Shown: in pieces, positions 1 through 9,496 of the stretch
How positions within the stretch are numbered: the first letter of the stretch is position 1
How the letters are laid out: each line of letters starts with the position of its first letter
NCBI GenBank assembly: GCA_963997635.1
Contig: CAXEND010000013.1
Coordinates: forward strand, 3,673 to 67,672
Length of the DNA: 64,000 nucleotides
Origin: GCA-2728135 sp002728135
Lineage (GTDB): Bacteria > Pseudomonadota > Alphaproteobacteria > UBA828
Direction: 5' to 3'
Program-made: the position numbers and the translations under genes
The notes under the pieces: generated by a model
Told to the model about the DNA's origin: nothing
Database searches by the model: none
The model's input: the letters and a program-made list of their open reading frames with translations, nothing else

Positions 1-1
1 T

Positions 2-478
2 TTTGCGACCATAGGTCCATGGTTAAGGAACACTCCAGATGGTCTAGTTTTTGTATTTTGGCTATGTCTGGCAGTATGGATAAATGATATAGCTTCTTAT
101 GGTTTAGGACGTCTTATAGGTGGACCTAAATTATTACCATCCATAAGTCCTAAAAAAACAATTTCTGGTGCACTTGGCGGTGTTATATTTACCGTAATCT
201 TCTCAATTTTATGGTTTTTTATAACAACTAGAACAGGTTTAATAAATAAAGATAATAACATAATAACTCTAGCCATTTTAGGTTTTGTAATTTCAATTAT
301 AGCACAAATAGGTGACCTGATTGAGTCAGCATTCAAAAGGAAAATAGGTATAAAAGATACCAGCAACTTGATACCAGGACACGGTGGTATTATGGATAGA
401 ATGGATAGTTTAGTGTTTGCTGTCTTAATTTGTGCACCAGCAATGTGGATTATAGGTGAAAAACCACTTTCATGGTGA
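2..478 (+). CDS. cdsA: Phosphatidate cytidylyltransferase, C-terminal part
   Basis: This is the last 158 codons of CdsA, the inner-membrane enzyme that makes CDP-diacylglycerol from phosphatidic acid and CTP for phospholipid synthesis. The frame is open from the window edge and ends in TGA. The family signature is near the end: SAFKRKIGIKD followed by LIPGHGGIMDRMDS, which holds the metal-binding aspartates. Hydrophobic membrane segments precede and follow it. The 5' part lies outside the window. The next gene is rseP after 211 bases, so dxr, which often sits between these two genes in proteobacteria, is not here. Confidence 0.95.
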   Translation, partial: FATIGPWLRNTPDGLVFVFWLCLAVWINDIASYGLGRLIGGPKLLPSISPKKTISGALGGVIFTVIFSILWFFITTRTGLINKDNNIITLAILGFVISIIAQIGDLIESAFKRKIGIKDTSNLIPGHGGIMDRMDSLVFAVLICAPAMWIIGEKPLSW

Positions 479-552
479 TATACAAGGTATTTATAAAAAA
501 ATATAATAAAAATTTTGGCTACAAGGGAAAATTTCTATATAAAGTAATAATC

Positions 553-671
553 ACAATTAGTTACAATTAGTTACAGCCCCTTTGCCAAACTTGCATTGCT
601 ATAAAGCTGTGCTTAAAATTACGGGTATATAACTTTTTTTTTACGAACGTTGACTATCAACGTTGACTATC
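553..671 (+). repeat. Two short perfect tandem duplications upstream of rseP
   Basis: The 211-base gap between cdsA and rseP carries two short direct repeats. A 10-base unit (acaattagtt) is repeated at 553-562 and 563-572. A 13-base unit (aacgttgactatc) is repeated without a break at 646-658 and 659-671. Each 13-base copy contains TTGACT, a good -35 hexamer. No clear -10 hexamer lies at the proper distance from either copy, so promoter function is only suggested. Nothing else is recognisable in this gap. Confidence 0.6.
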
Positions 672-689
672 TAAGTCATACGGAATTAT

Positions 690-1814
690 TTGATCGCTGC
701 CTTAAAGATGGAAACCATAGGAAATATCTGGGATTACGTTTGGCCATTTCTGGTCATCTTAGCTGTAATCGTGTTTGCACACGAGATGGGTCATTATATA
801 GTTGCCCGGATTAATAAAGTACGCGTTGAAGTATTTTCAATAGGATTTGGGCCAGAAATATTTGGCATTAATGACCGTCATGGAACACGTTGGAAGTTTA
901 GTCTTTTGCCTCTAGGAGGATATGTAAAATTTTTTGGTGATGCTAACGTAGCGAGTGGACCTGACAAACAAATAGATAACATTAGCCCGGATGAAAAATT
1001 ATATTCTTTCCACCATAAGCGTGTTGGACAAAGAGCTGCAATAGTTTTAGGAGGCCCAGCAGCAAATTTCTTATTTGCAATTATACTATTTGCAATTCTC
1101 TTTGGTACTGTCGGGCAGAGGTATACACCGGCAGAAGTAAATGAGGTAAAGCAAGGCAGTCCTGCTGAGATAGCAGGTCTATTACCAGGTGATAAGATAT
1201 TAGCTGTCAATGGTAACGCAATAGATAGGTTTGAGGATCTTCAATATTTGGTTACACAAAGTCCAAATATTAATATGACTTTCCAAATTGATCGATTGGG
1301 TCTTAAAAAAGATATAGATATAAAACCAGAACTAATAGAGCATAAGGATCAATTTGGTACAATTCATAGAATAGGCCAAATCGGAATAATCAAGTCTGGT
1401 GTTGATTTTAAAACTCATAATGCTGGAGGTGCTATATGGGCTGCAATAGAAGAAACAGCATTTATGACATGGGCAACACTTAAAGCAATTGGTCAAATGA
1501 TTGGAGGCAGTAGATCTACCGAGGAACTTGGAGGGCCAATTCGTATAGCTGAAATGAGTGGGCAAGTAGCCCAACAGGGTTTTGTAACTGTATTGTTCTT
1601 TATGGCAGTTTTATCTATAAATTTAGGATTAATTAATTTATTCCCTGTGCCAATGTTAGACGGAGGACACTTAATATTTTATATTTTTGAAGCAATTAGA
1701 GGAAAACCTTTGAAGCCTAAATTTCAAGAATATGGGCTTCGTTTTGGATTTCTATTAGTAATTATTTTGATGATTTGGGTAACCACTAAAGATGTTATTC
1801 GTCTGGGCTGGTAA
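690..1814 (+). CDS. rseP: Site-2 zinc metalloprotease RseP
   Basis: An intramembrane zinc protease of 374 residues that cleaves anti-sigma factors and remnant signal peptides in the inner membrane. The zinc motif HEMGH is at residues 31-35 in the first membrane segment. A single PDZ domain covers roughly residues 145-200, and the third zinc ligand lies in MLDGGH near residue 324 in a late membrane segment. The chosen start is TTG at 690, with a weak GGAA upstream. ATG at 708 is the alternative and would remove six residues. bamA overlaps its last 23 bases, which suggests coupled translation. Confidence 0.95.
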   Translation: MIAALKMETIGNIWDYVWPFLVILAVIVFAHEMGHYIVARINKVRVEVFSIGFGPEIFGINDRHGTRWKFSLLPLGGYVKFFGDANVASGPDKQIDNISPDEKLYSFHHKRVGQRAAIVLGGPAANFLFAIILFAILFGTVGQRYTPAEVNEVKQGSPAEIAGLLPGDKILAVNGNAIDRFEDLQYLVTQSPNINMTFQIDRLGLKKDIDIKPELIEHKDQFGTIHRIGQIGIIKSGVDFKTHNAGGAIWAAIEETAFMTWATLKAIGQMIGGSRSTEELGGPIRIAEMSGQVAQQGFVTVLFFMAVLSINLGLINLFPVPMLDGGHLIFYIFEAIRGKPLKPKFQEYGLRFGFLLVIILMIWVTTKDVIRLGW

Positions 1815-4134
1815 TCAAAAACAAGCGCATCCGTTGCGTAAATCTAGGCTTTCTTGTGCGAAACACCCAATTCGCAATTTATTTATAAATTTAGCCTTAA
1901 CTATTTGCATTTTTACTTTATACACCTCAGGCTCAATGGCTGCATCTCTTATTGAAAAAATAGAGATTATAGGAAATGAAAGAATAGAAACTGACACAAT
2001 CAGAACGTATCTTCCTATTGAACTAGGACAAGATTTAAAACCTGAATTAAGCAATCGTGCATTAAAAGAATTGTTTGCAACAGGTTTATTTGCGGACGTA
2101 CTAATTAAGCAAGTTCAAGGAACCCTTGTAATAGAAGTAATAGAAAATCCAATAATTAATCGTGTGGCTTTTGAAGGCAATGAGCGTATTGACGATGAAA
2201 CACTTAATTCAGAAGTTCAATTAAGACCCCGAGTAGTCTATACAAGAACTAGGGTTCAAACAGACGCACAAAGAATTCTAGAAATTTACAGAAGAAGTGG
2301 GAGGTTTGGTGCTAAAGTAGAACCAAAGGTAATCCAACTGACACAAAATCGAGTTGATTTGATATTTGAAATACGTGAAGGTGACAGTACAGGTATTCAT
2401 AAAATTAATTTTATAGGCAACAAACGTTTTTCAGATCGAGCTTTAAGGGATGAAATAATTACATCTGAGTCAGCTTGGTATCGTTTTTTCTCATCTGATG
2501 ACACATATGACCCAGATAGATTAGCATTTGATCAAGAACTGTTAAGAAAATATTACTTAAAAAACGGATACGCTGATTTCAGAGTAAAATCAACAATAGC
2601 AGAACTGGGCCCTAAAAGAAAAAACTTTCTTATCACTTTTAGTATTGATGAAGGCAAAAGATATCGTTTTGGTAAAATCACTATAGATAGCAGACTTACA
2701 GATCTAAACGCTGAGAATTTAACTACTTTAATCACTACAACACCCGGAGAATGGTATAATGCCGACAAAGTTGAAGATACCATACAGTCACTTACAGACT
2801 CCGCTGGTAATCTTGGCTATGCCTTTGTAGACATCAAACCAATTGTCAGCCGTAACAGAGAAGATATGGATATAGAAATAACATATCAAATCGATGAAGG
2901 ACCAAGAGTTTATGTGCAAAGGATAGATATTACAGGTAATACTAGAACTCTTGACAGAGTACTTAGACGAGAATTTCAAATAGTTGAGGGTGATGCTTTT
3001 AATTCAGCAAAAATTAAACGTTCAAAACAACAATTGCAGAATCTTGGTTTTTTTGAAAAGGTGGACATTGCGACCTCTACTGGAGATGAAAAAGATAAAT
3101 CTATAATAACTGTATCTGTACAAGAAAAGTCTACCGGAGAGTTGAGCTTTGGAGCAGGATTATCATCTCAAGATGGTGTTCTTGGTGATATTGGAATTGT
3201 AGAACGAAATTTATTAGGACGTGGGCAATCTTTAAGACTTAACACAACAATTTCTGTAAGAACCCAAGAGTTAGATTTGAGTTTTACTGAACCATATTTC
3301 CTCGGCAAAAATTTGTTAACAGGAATAGATTTATTTAGGAAAACATCAGATCAACAAGATGTAAGTTCTTTTGACATGAAGAGTTTGGGATTTAATACCA
3401 GAATTGGTTACGTAATTTCTGATAATTTTCGTCATACTGTTCGCTACACTCTGAGACGTGATGTTATAAGCGATGTTAGTAATACAGCTTCACGTTTCAT
3501 AAGGGATCAAGAGGGCAAAACAACCACCTCAGCTATAGGACACACCCTTTCTTATGATTTAAGAGATAGTCGATTAGATCCATCCAGTGGATATATTATT
3601 CGCTTCGGTCAAGAACTCGCAGGTATAGGTGGCAGTGTAAAACATTTAAAAAACACTTTTGATTATTCTTATCATTACCCACTTGGTAATGGATTAGTTG
3701 CAACTGCACAGTTAAAGAATGGACACATTGTTGGTATAGGGCAAGATATTAGGGTTAACAATAGGTTTTTACTGGGCGGTCAATCACTTAGAGGATTTGA
3801 ACCAGGAGGTGTAGGCCCAAGAGACCTATTAACAGATGATGCATTGGGGGGGAATTTCTTCTACAGTGGTACAGCTGATTTATCTTTCCCCATTAATATA
3901 AGTAAAGATTTTCCAATCAGCGGTTCAGTATTTTCTGATGTTGGAGCACTAACCTCTGTAGATGAAACCGGAGTAAATATTGGGGATTCTGGTGAACCAC
4001 GACTTTCTCTAGGTATTGGATTCAGTTATCGCTCACCATTAGGACCTATTCGAATTGATTTTGCAGAAGCAATTATAAAAAAGGATTTTGATGAGACAGA
4101 AGGTTTTCGTTTTAGCTTTGGTACGAGGTTTTAA
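1792..4134 (+). CDS. bamA: Outer membrane protein assembly factor BamA
   Basis: The central subunit of the BAM complex, which folds and inserts beta-barrel proteins into the outer membrane. It has 780 residues, close to family length. A hydrophobic signal segment ends near residue 51 (GSMA-ASL). Five POTRA repeats follow to about residue 430, then a C-terminal barrel with the conserved LRGF loop motif and a terminal phenylalanine, the usual outer-membrane sorting signal. The ATG at 1792 lies inside rseP. A TTG at 1834, beyond the rseP stop, would give a shorter signal-peptide n-region and cannot be excluded. Confidence 0.97.
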   Translation: MLFVWAGNQKQAHPLRKSRLSCAKHPIRNLFINLALTICIFTLYTSGSMAASLIEKIEIIGNERIETDTIRTYLPIELGQDLKPELSNRALKELFATGLFADVLIKQVQGTLVIEVIENPIINRVAFEGNERIDDETLNSEVQLRPRVVYTRTRVQTDAQRILEIYRRSGRFGAKVEPKVIQLTQNRVDLIFEIREGDSTGIHKINFIGNKRFSDRALRDEIITSESAWYRFFSSDDTYDPDRLAFDQELLRKYYLKNGYADFRVKSTIAELGPKRKNFLITFSIDEGKRYRFGKITIDSRLTDLNAENLTTLITTTPGEWYNADKVEDTIQSLTDSAGNLGYAFVDIKPIVSRNREDMDIEITYQIDEGPRVYVQRIDITGNTRTLDRVLRREFQIVEGDAFNSAKIKRSKQQLQNLGFFEKVDIATSTGDEKDKSIITVSVQEKSTGELSFGAGLSSQDGVLGDIGIVERNLLGRGQSLRLNTTISVRTQELDLSFTEPYFLGKNLLTGIDLFRKTSDQQDVSSFDMKSLGFNTRIGYVISDNFRHTVRYTLRRDVISDVSNTASRFIRDQEGKTTTSAIGHTLSYDLRDSRLDPSSGYIIRFGQELAGIGGSVKHLKNTFDYSYHYPLGNGLVATAQLKNGHIVGIGQDIRVNNRFLLGGQSLRGFEPGGVGPRDLLTDDALGGNFFYSGTADLSFPINISKDFPISGSVFSDVGALTSVDETGVNIGDSGEPRLSLGIGFSYRSPLGPIRIDFAEAIIKKDFDETEGFRFSFGTRF

Positions 4135-4136
4135 TA

Positions 4137-4694
4137 ATGATTAGTCTGCTTATTCGCACAGTAATTAGTATTGGAATTATTTCATGTTTTATGTTTTCTA
4201 CATTAAATAAATCCGATGCAAAGGAAACAACTATTGGGGTTGTTGAGGTTCAACTAATAATGCAACAAGCATTAGCAGCTCAATCAATCCAAACCCAAGT
4301 TGAAGAGAAAAGAGATTTATATGAGTCCATTGTAATTAAAGAAGAAAATAGACTCAGGGAGCTTGAAAAAGAAATTCTTCGTCAAAAGTCTCTTCTTACA
4401 CCAGATTCTTTTGCTAAGAAAAAACAAGAATTTGATAGTCAAGTTACAGCACATAAGCGTTACGTAAGAGAACGTCGCCGTATACTGGATCAAACATATG
4501 CTGACGGCGTCAGACAGGTACAAAAAGAATTAGCAAGCATAATAGCTATAATTGCTCAAGAACGTGGAATATCTCTAGTTATACCTGCCTCGCAGGTTTT
4601 GTATGGGGAGGTTACACTTTTATTGACAAAGGAAGCATTAACTATGCTTAACGATAAGCTTCCTAGAGTTGAACTAGATTTTCCAGAAGACTGA
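4137..4694 (+). CDS. skp: OmpH/Skp-family periplasmic chaperone
   Basis: A periplasmic holdase of 185 residues that binds unfolded outer-membrane proteins and hands them to BamA. An N-terminal signal sequence ends near residue 28 (SDA-KET). It is followed by the family start (IGVVEVQLIMQQA) and then a charged, coiled-coil-prone helical segment, roughly residues 50-135, which forms the tentacles of the Skp trimer. It starts two bases after the bamA stop, so the two are almost certainly co-transcribed. The sequence is diverged, as is usual for Skp. The family call rests on both sequence pattern and position between bamA and lpxD. Confidence 0.9.
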   Translation: MISLLIRTVISIGIISCFMFSTLNKSDAKETTIGVVEVQLIMQQALAAQSIQTQVEEKRDLYESIVIKEENRLRELEKEILRQKSLLTPDSFAKKKQEFDSQVTAHKRYVRERRRILDQTYADGVRQVQKELASIIAIIAQERGISLVIPASQVLYGEVTLLLTKEALTMLNDKLPRVELDFPED

Positions 4695-4701
4695 TCTACT
4701 T

Positions 4702-5727
4702 ATGGCTGATGAAAAATTTTATAATTTAGCTGGACCCTTTGATTTAAATCATATTGCTCAGCTTGTAGATGCTAAACTATATGAGAAATCAGAACCAAAT
4801 AAAGTAATTTATGACGTTGCTCCATTAGATAAAGCTGAGTCAAATGATCTAAGCTTCTTGGATAATCCAAAATATAGATCTGCTTTTAAAAATACAAAAG
4901 CAGGTGCTTGTATAATACATCCTTCACAGATAAAACATGCCCCAAAGAATTTATCGCTATTAATCACTGAAGACCCCTACAAATCTTATGCTTTAGCCGC
5001 TAAGGCTTTTTATCCTACAATCCGCCCAGAACCATATATTTCTCAATATGCCCACATCGCAGATAATGTACAAATAGGAGAGGGATGCAGAATTGAGGCT
5101 GGAGCAGTTATCAATAGTAATGTCATTATAGGTTCATATTGTCACGTAGAATCTAATGCTGTAATCAGTGCTGCTGTCTCAATAGGGGATGATTGTGTCA
5201 TTGGTGCAAATTCAAGCTTATCTCACTGTTCTATAGGAAAACGTGTCAAAATTTATCCAGGTGCAAGAATAGGTCAAGAAGGATTTGGTTTTGCACCAAG
5301 TATAACAGGGCATACAAAAGTTCCTCAATTAGGAAAAGTTGTAATACATAATGATTGTGAGATAGGTGCTAACACAACCATAGATAGAGGTTCAGGTCCA
5401 AATACAATAGTAGGCCAGGGAACTTGGCTGGATAACTTAGTACAAATTGGCCATAATGCAAAACTAGGACGTGGATGTATTATGGCATCACAATCAGGTC
5501 TTGCTGGTAGTGCAGAAATTGGTGATTTTGTCTTTATAGGTGGACAAGTAGGTATTTCTGGACATATCAAAATAGGGGATGGAGTTAAAGTTGCCGGACA
5601 ATCAGGGGTAATTAAAGATATTCCTCCTGGTTTAACTTACGGTGGAACACCAGCAGTTCCAATTAAAGAATGGCATAGACAAACAAATATTCTTGCAAGT
5701 TTAATTAAATCTAAGGGTGGAAAGTAA
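4702..5727 (+). CDS. lpxD: UDP-3-O-(3-hydroxyacyl)glucosamine N-acyltransferase LpxD
   Basis: The third step of lipid A synthesis: it adds a 3-hydroxyacyl chain from ACP to UDP-3-O-acylglucosamine. At 341 residues it is full length. The N-terminal uridine-binding domain (about residues 1-100) precedes a left-handed beta helix made of hexapeptide repeats of the IGDDCVIG type. The conserved IGHNAKLGRGC segment, with the catalytic histidine, lies near residues 249-259. A short C-terminal helix follows (EWHRQTNIL). It sits in the rseP-to-lpxB run, 7 bases after the skp gene. Confidence 0.97.
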   Translation: MADEKFYNLAGPFDLNHIAQLVDAKLYEKSEPNKVIYDVAPLDKAESNDLSFLDNPKYRSAFKNTKAGACIIHPSQIKHAPKNLSLLITEDPYKSYALAAKAFYPTIRPEPYISQYAHIADNVQIGEGCRIEAGAVINSNVIIGSYCHVESNAVISAAVSIGDDCVIGANSSLSHCSIGKRVKIYPGARIGQEGFGFAPSITGHTKVPQLGKVVIHNDCEIGANTTIDRGSGPNTIVGQGTWLDNLVQIGHNAKLGRGCIMASQSGLAGSAEIGDFVFIGGQVGISGHIKIGDGVKVAGQSGVIKDIPPGLTYGGTPAVPIKEWHRQTNILASLIKSKGGK

Positions 5728-5732
5728 TTTCG

Positions 5733-6203
5733 ATGACTAAAATTTTATTACATGACGAATATGACACCTATGATATAGAAAAAATACTTGAAGCAATACC
5801 TCACAGGTATCCATTTCTTTTGGTCGATAAGGTAATTAAAGTAAAACGCGATGAATCTGCTATAGGAATAAAAAATGTAACTATCAATGAAAATCATTTC
5901 CAAGGGCATTTCCCAAAACGACCTGTAATGCCCGGGGTCTTAATTATTGAATCAATGGCTCAAACTGCAGCTGTTTTAGTAGTTGCTTCTCTTGGGCCTG
6001 AGATGGCAGGTAAATTAGTTTATTTTATGAGTGTAGAAAATTGTAGATTTAGAAAGCCAGTTTTTCCTGGGGATCAAATTCAAATTCATGTCTCAAAAAA
6101 ACATCGTAGAAGAAATGTATGGAAATTTGAAGCAACGGCAACAGTTGATAATAAGTCAGTTGCTGAAGCCACTTATTCAGCAATGATATTGGAAGACACA
6201 TGA
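5733..6203 (+). CDS. fabZ: 3-hydroxyacyl-ACP dehydratase FabZ
   Basis: A hot-dog-fold dehydratase of 156 residues that removes water from 3-hydroxyacyl-ACP during fatty-acid elongation. The active-site histidine is in GHFP (His59) and the acidic partner is Glu73 in IIESMAQ. The strongly conserved PVMPGVL lies between them. FabZ and the Lpx acyltransferases compete for the same 3-hydroxyacyl-ACP pool, which fits its place between lpxD and lpxA. The stop overlaps the lpxA start by four bases (ATGA). Confidence 0.97.
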   Translation: MTKILLHDEYDTYDIEKILEAIPHRYPFLLVDKVIKVKRDESAIGIKNVTINENHFQGHFPKRPVMPGVLIIESMAQTAAVLVVASLGPEMAGKLVYFMSVENCRFRKPVFPGDQIQIHVSKKHRRRNVWKFEATATVDNKSVAEATYSAMILEDT

Positions 6204-7000
6204 CTAGAATTCATAGAACTGCAGTAGTTTCAGAGAAAGCTACCATAGGAAAAGATGTAATAATTGGCCCCTATTGTGTAATAGGGGATGATGTCAAGAT
6301 AGGGAATAGCGTTGAATTAATATCTCATATATTTATTGATGGTCATACTGACATAGGTAGCCGAACAAAAATATATCCTTTTGCCTCGATAGGGACACCA
6401 CCCCAAGATTTAAAATATAAGGGTGAAATATCAAAACTGAAAATAGGAGAGGATAACATTATACGTGAACATGTAACTATGAATCCAGGCACAGAAGGTG
6501 GAGGACTAACTACCCAGATCGGAGATAAATGCCTTTTTATGGTTGCAACTCACGTAGCCCATGACTGCATAATTGGCAATAATGTAGTAATGGCTAATAA
6601 TGCAACATTAGCAGGACATGTAAAAATAAATGATTGGGTTATTTTAGGTGGATTATCTGCTGTTCATCAATTTGTTCGCATCGGTAGACATGCTATTATT
6701 GGAGGAGTTACTGGAGTAAGAGATGACGTTATTCCATATGGATCTGTTACTGGTGCACATGGTAAGCTTGCCGGTTTAAATTTAGTAGGCCTAAAACGTC
6801 GGGGATTCGACAGAGAAACAATTCATGATTTAAGACGTGCGTTTAGACTTTTATTTGCTAATGAAGGTACTATGACAGAACGTGTTACAGATGTAACTGA
6901 ATTATACAGCGGAAATGAACCAGTTATGGATATTGTAAATTTTATCCAATCTGACAGTAGTAGAGCAATATGCCAGCCGCGCGGTGAAAGTGCAGAGTAA
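6200..7000 (+). CDS. lpxA: Acyl-ACP--UDP-N-acetylglucosamine O-acyltransferase LpxA
   Basis: The first enzyme of lipid A synthesis, moving a 3-hydroxyacyl chain from ACP to UDP-GlcNAc. It has 266 residues, typical length. A long left-handed beta helix of hexapeptide repeats runs to about residue 190, and a helical C-terminal domain follows. The catalytic histidine is His121 in ATHVAHDC. The paralogous lpxD lies two genes upstream. ATGA overlap with fabZ and a 17-base overlap with lpxI indicate one transcript. Confidence 0.97.
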   Translation: MTRIHRTAVVSEKATIGKDVIIGPYCVIGDDVKIGNSVELISHIFIDGHTDIGSRTKIYPFASIGTPPQDLKYKGEISKLKIGEDNIIREHVTMNPGTEGGGLTTQIGDKCLFMVATHVAHDCIIGNNVVMANNATLAGHVKINDWVILGGLSAVHQFVRIGRHAIIGGVTGVRDDVIPYGSVTGAHGKLAGLNLVGLKRRGFDRETIHDLRRAFRLLFANEGTMTERVTDVTELYSGNEPVMDIVNFIQSDSSRAICQPRGESAE

Positions 7001-7811
7001 AATAGGAATTATTGCAGGTAGTGGGTTACTCCCCCTACGTCTTATTGATTCATGCCGTGAATCTTCAAAACCATATTTTATAATACTATTAGAAGGTGAA
7101 GCAAAACCTTCTGATTATTATGGTGAGGACTTTTCACTTATACCAATTGGAAGTTTGGGAAAAACCATTAATGCACTTAAAAAATCTAATTGTACTGAAG
7201 TTGTTATGGCAGGCCCCGTTAAGAGGCCATCTTTGAGCAAACTCAAACTTGACCTAAGAGCAATAAAATTATTAGCAAGATTCGCGAGATCAAAAAATCA
7301 AGGAGATGACGCACTTCTAAGGATTTTAGTTAAAGAGCTTGAATTAGAAGGTTTTAAAGTAATTGGAGCTGATGAAATACTGGGAAAAGGATCATTAGCA
7401 AAAGTTGGAGTTATGGGAAAGCATGCACCTAACCAAGTTGCATTAGATAACATTAGTTTAGGAATTGAGGTTGCACAGACTCTAGGTAGTCTAGATATAG
7501 GTCAATCTGTAATTATTCAAGAAAATGTTGTAATTGGAGTGGAAGCAGCAGAAGGAACCGATTCATTAATTCAACGATGTAGGAAACTTCTAAAAGAAGG
7601 TTCGCCTGGAGTATTAGTAAAGGTTAAAAAACCAAATCAGGATCCTAGAGCAGACTTGCCGACTATCGGAGTGAACACAGTAAAAATATCTTTTGAAAGT
7701 GGACTTAGTGGAATTGCTGTAGTTGCAAATAGCACACTAATTATTGATTATGATTCTGTGATTAATGAGGCAAATTCTTTAGGACTCTTTATTTACGGAC
7801 AAACCCAATAG
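6984..7811 (+). CDS. lpxI: UDP-2,3-diacylglucosamine pyrophosphatase LpxI
   Basis: LpxI (DUF1009) hydrolyses UDP-2,3-diacylglucosamine to lipid X and UMP. It is the alphaproteobacterial replacement for the metallophosphoesterase LpxH of enterics. It has 275 residues. Conserved features visible are IGIIAGSGLLP at the start, the QGDDALLR segment near residue 105, and the C-terminal PTIGVNTV region. The start is GTG at 6984 inside lpxA; GTG at 6990 is equally possible. Its place between lpxA and lpxB is the standard order in this class. Confidence 0.95.
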   Translation: MKVQSKIGIIAGSGLLPLRLIDSCRESSKPYFIILLEGEAKPSDYYGEDFSLIPIGSLGKTINALKKSNCTEVVMAGPVKRPSLSKLKLDLRAIKLLARFARSKNQGDDALLRILVKELELEGFKVIGADEILGKGSLAKVGVMGKHAPNQVALDNISLGIEVAQTLGSLDIGQSVIIQENVVIGVEAAEGTDSLIQRCRKLLKEGSPGVLVKVKKPNQDPRADLPTIGVNTVKISFESGLSGIAVVANSTLIIDYDSVINEANSLGLFIYGQTQ

Positions 7812-8992
7812 TGAACATAATCAAAAATACAAAAGAATTACCTTTAATTTATATTATTGCGGGGGAACCCTCTGGAGATTTATTGGGAGCTAACCTGATG
7901 TGTTCTTTAATTAAATTAACAGATGGAAAAATCAGATTTGCAGGAGTTGGTGGATCAAGAATGAAAGCAGCGGGGCTTAAAAGTCTCTTTCCAATGGAAG
8001 ATATAAGCCTTATGGGTTTCATTGAAATACTTCCTCACTTACCACTTATATTTAAAAGATTAACACAGGTTAAGAAAGATATTAATAAAAATAAACCAAG
8101 ATGTGTTATAACCATAGACTCTCCAGAATTTAATTTTCGAGTAGGTAAATCAATAAAAGATCCCAATATATACATTATTCACTATGTAGCTCCAACGGTA
8201 TGGGCTTATAGACCAAAACGTGCAGAAAAAATTTCTAAATTTCTAGATTTATTGCTTGTTTTATTTCCATTTGAGCCAACATATTTTGAAAAAGTAGGTT
8301 TAGAAACAACCTTCGTTGGCCACCCACTTGCTAAAAAAAATATTAAAAATATTGATCCTAGGGTTCTACTAAGAGATATAGACTTCAAGGAAGACAATAT
8401 TTATATTACAATCTTACCTGGAAGCCGAAAAACAGAAATAAAACGTCATATATCTTTATTTGAAAAAGCTCTTAGACCTTTGGCGGTAAAAAATAAAAAA
8501 ATTGTCTTTCTCCTCCCTATAGCCGATAATTTAAGAAAAGAATATATACAAAAACAAATTCAGAATTGGTCTATTCCAGTTCATATTTTAAGTGGTGAAG
8601 AACAAAAATATACAGCATTTAAAATTAGCAGAGCAGCACTGGCAGTATCTGGTACTGTGACTCTAGAATTGGCCATAGCCGGCCTACCTATGATAGTTGT
8701 ATATCGAGCAAACCCAATAACTGCTGCTATAGCAAAAAGAATAATAAAATTAAAAAATATTTCTTTAGGTAATATTCTCCTAGGAAAGAGTGTAGCAACT
8801 GAGCTTCTGCAAGAAAATGCTACTCCTAAAAACATTACAGATTCTTTATGGAGTTTGATAATTGATAGTCCTTCAAGAGACCTTCAAATAAATGAATGGA
8901 AAAAAATTCCTGATTTATTAACGACTGAAAATAAAGATAGCCCAAGTAATCAAGCAGCATCTGCAATTTTAAAAAAGATAAATTTAATCTAA
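7811..8992 (+). CDS. lpxB: Lipid-A-disaccharide synthase LpxB
   Basis: A GT19 glycosyltransferase that joins UDP-2,3-diacylglucosamine and lipid X into the lipid A disaccharide at the inner-membrane surface. It has 393 residues. Visible family motifs are IIAGEPSGDLLGA at residues 15-27, the SPEFNFR segment near residue 106, HYVAPTVWAY near 127, LPGSRKTEI near 203 and SGTVTLELA near 283. The GTG start overlaps the lpxI stop by one base (TAGTG). It ends the lipid A run. Confidence 0.97.
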   Translation: MNIIKNTKELPLIYIIAGEPSGDLLGANLMCSLIKLTDGKIRFAGVGGSRMKAAGLKSLFPMEDISLMGFIEILPHLPLIFKRLTQVKKDINKNKPRCVITIDSPEFNFRVGKSIKDPNIYIIHYVAPTVWAYRPKRAEKISKFLDLLLVLFPFEPTYFEKVGLETTFVGHPLAKKNIKNIDPRVLLRDIDFKEDNIYITILPGSRKTEIKRHISLFEKALRPLAVKNKKIVFLLPIADNLRKEYIQKQIQNWSIPVHILSGEEQKYTAFKISRAALAVSGTVTLELAIAGLPMIVVYRANPITAAIAKRIIKLKNISLGNILLGKSVATELLQENATPKNITDSLWSLIIDSPSRDLQINEWKKIPDLLTTENKDSPSNQAASAILKKINLI

Positions 8993-9036
8993 GTTAAATA
9001 ACTATTAGTTCTGTTATGATAAAAAGGAAAAATCAA

Positions 9037-9456
9037 ATGAGTGTAACTTCCCAAGATATTCTAAAAAACTCTAGACTCTTACATACTATGATCCGCGTTA
9101 AAGATTTAGACCTATCTTTGAAGTTTTATACAGAGTTATTAGGAATGAATTTACTTAGAAAAAATGACTATCCTACAGGCAAATTTACACTTGCTTTTGT
9201 CGGGTATGGAGATGAAGAAAATCATACTGTTATTGAATTAACGCATAACTGGGATCAAGACGATCCTTATGAACATGGTGATGGATTTGGACACATAGCA
9301 ATTAGTGTAGAAGATGCTTATAAAGTATGTGAAAAACTTTCTATAGAGGGTGTCAAAATCCCAAGACCAGCAGGGCCTATGAAAGGTGGGACAAGAGTAA
9401 TAGCATTCATTGAAGACCCTGATGGATACAAAATCGAGCTTATACAAAGAAGCTAA
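9037..9456 (+). CDS. gloA: Lactoylglutathione lyase (glyoxalase I)
   Basis: Converts the hemithioacetal of methylglyoxal and glutathione to S-lactoylglutathione in the cytoplasm. It is a VOC-fold protein of 139 residues. The four metal ligands can be seen in LLHTMIRV (His), HTVIELTHNW (Glu), GFGHIAI (His) and DGYKIELIQ (Glu), plus the substrate-loop RKNDYPTGKFTLAF. I chose ATG 9037 because AAGGAAA lies at an ideal distance; an upstream in-frame ATG at 9016 would place that site inside the gene. It follows lpxB by 44 bases and converges on gltA. Confidence 0.95.
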   Translation: MSVTSQDILKNSRLLHTMIRVKDLDLSLKFYTELLGMNLLRKNDYPTGKFTLAFVGYGDEENHTVIELTHNWDQDDPYEHGDGFGHIAISVEDAYKVCEKLSIEGVKIPRPAGPMKGGTRVIAFIEDPDGYKIELIQRS

Positions 9457-9496
9457 ATAGCACGCTCTTTCTATAATCATCAATAGCAGATAGTAT

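Noticed and set aside
97..366. An 89-codon minus-strand frame at the left end
   Set aside because: It is antisense to cdsA, whose signature motif is on the plus strand.
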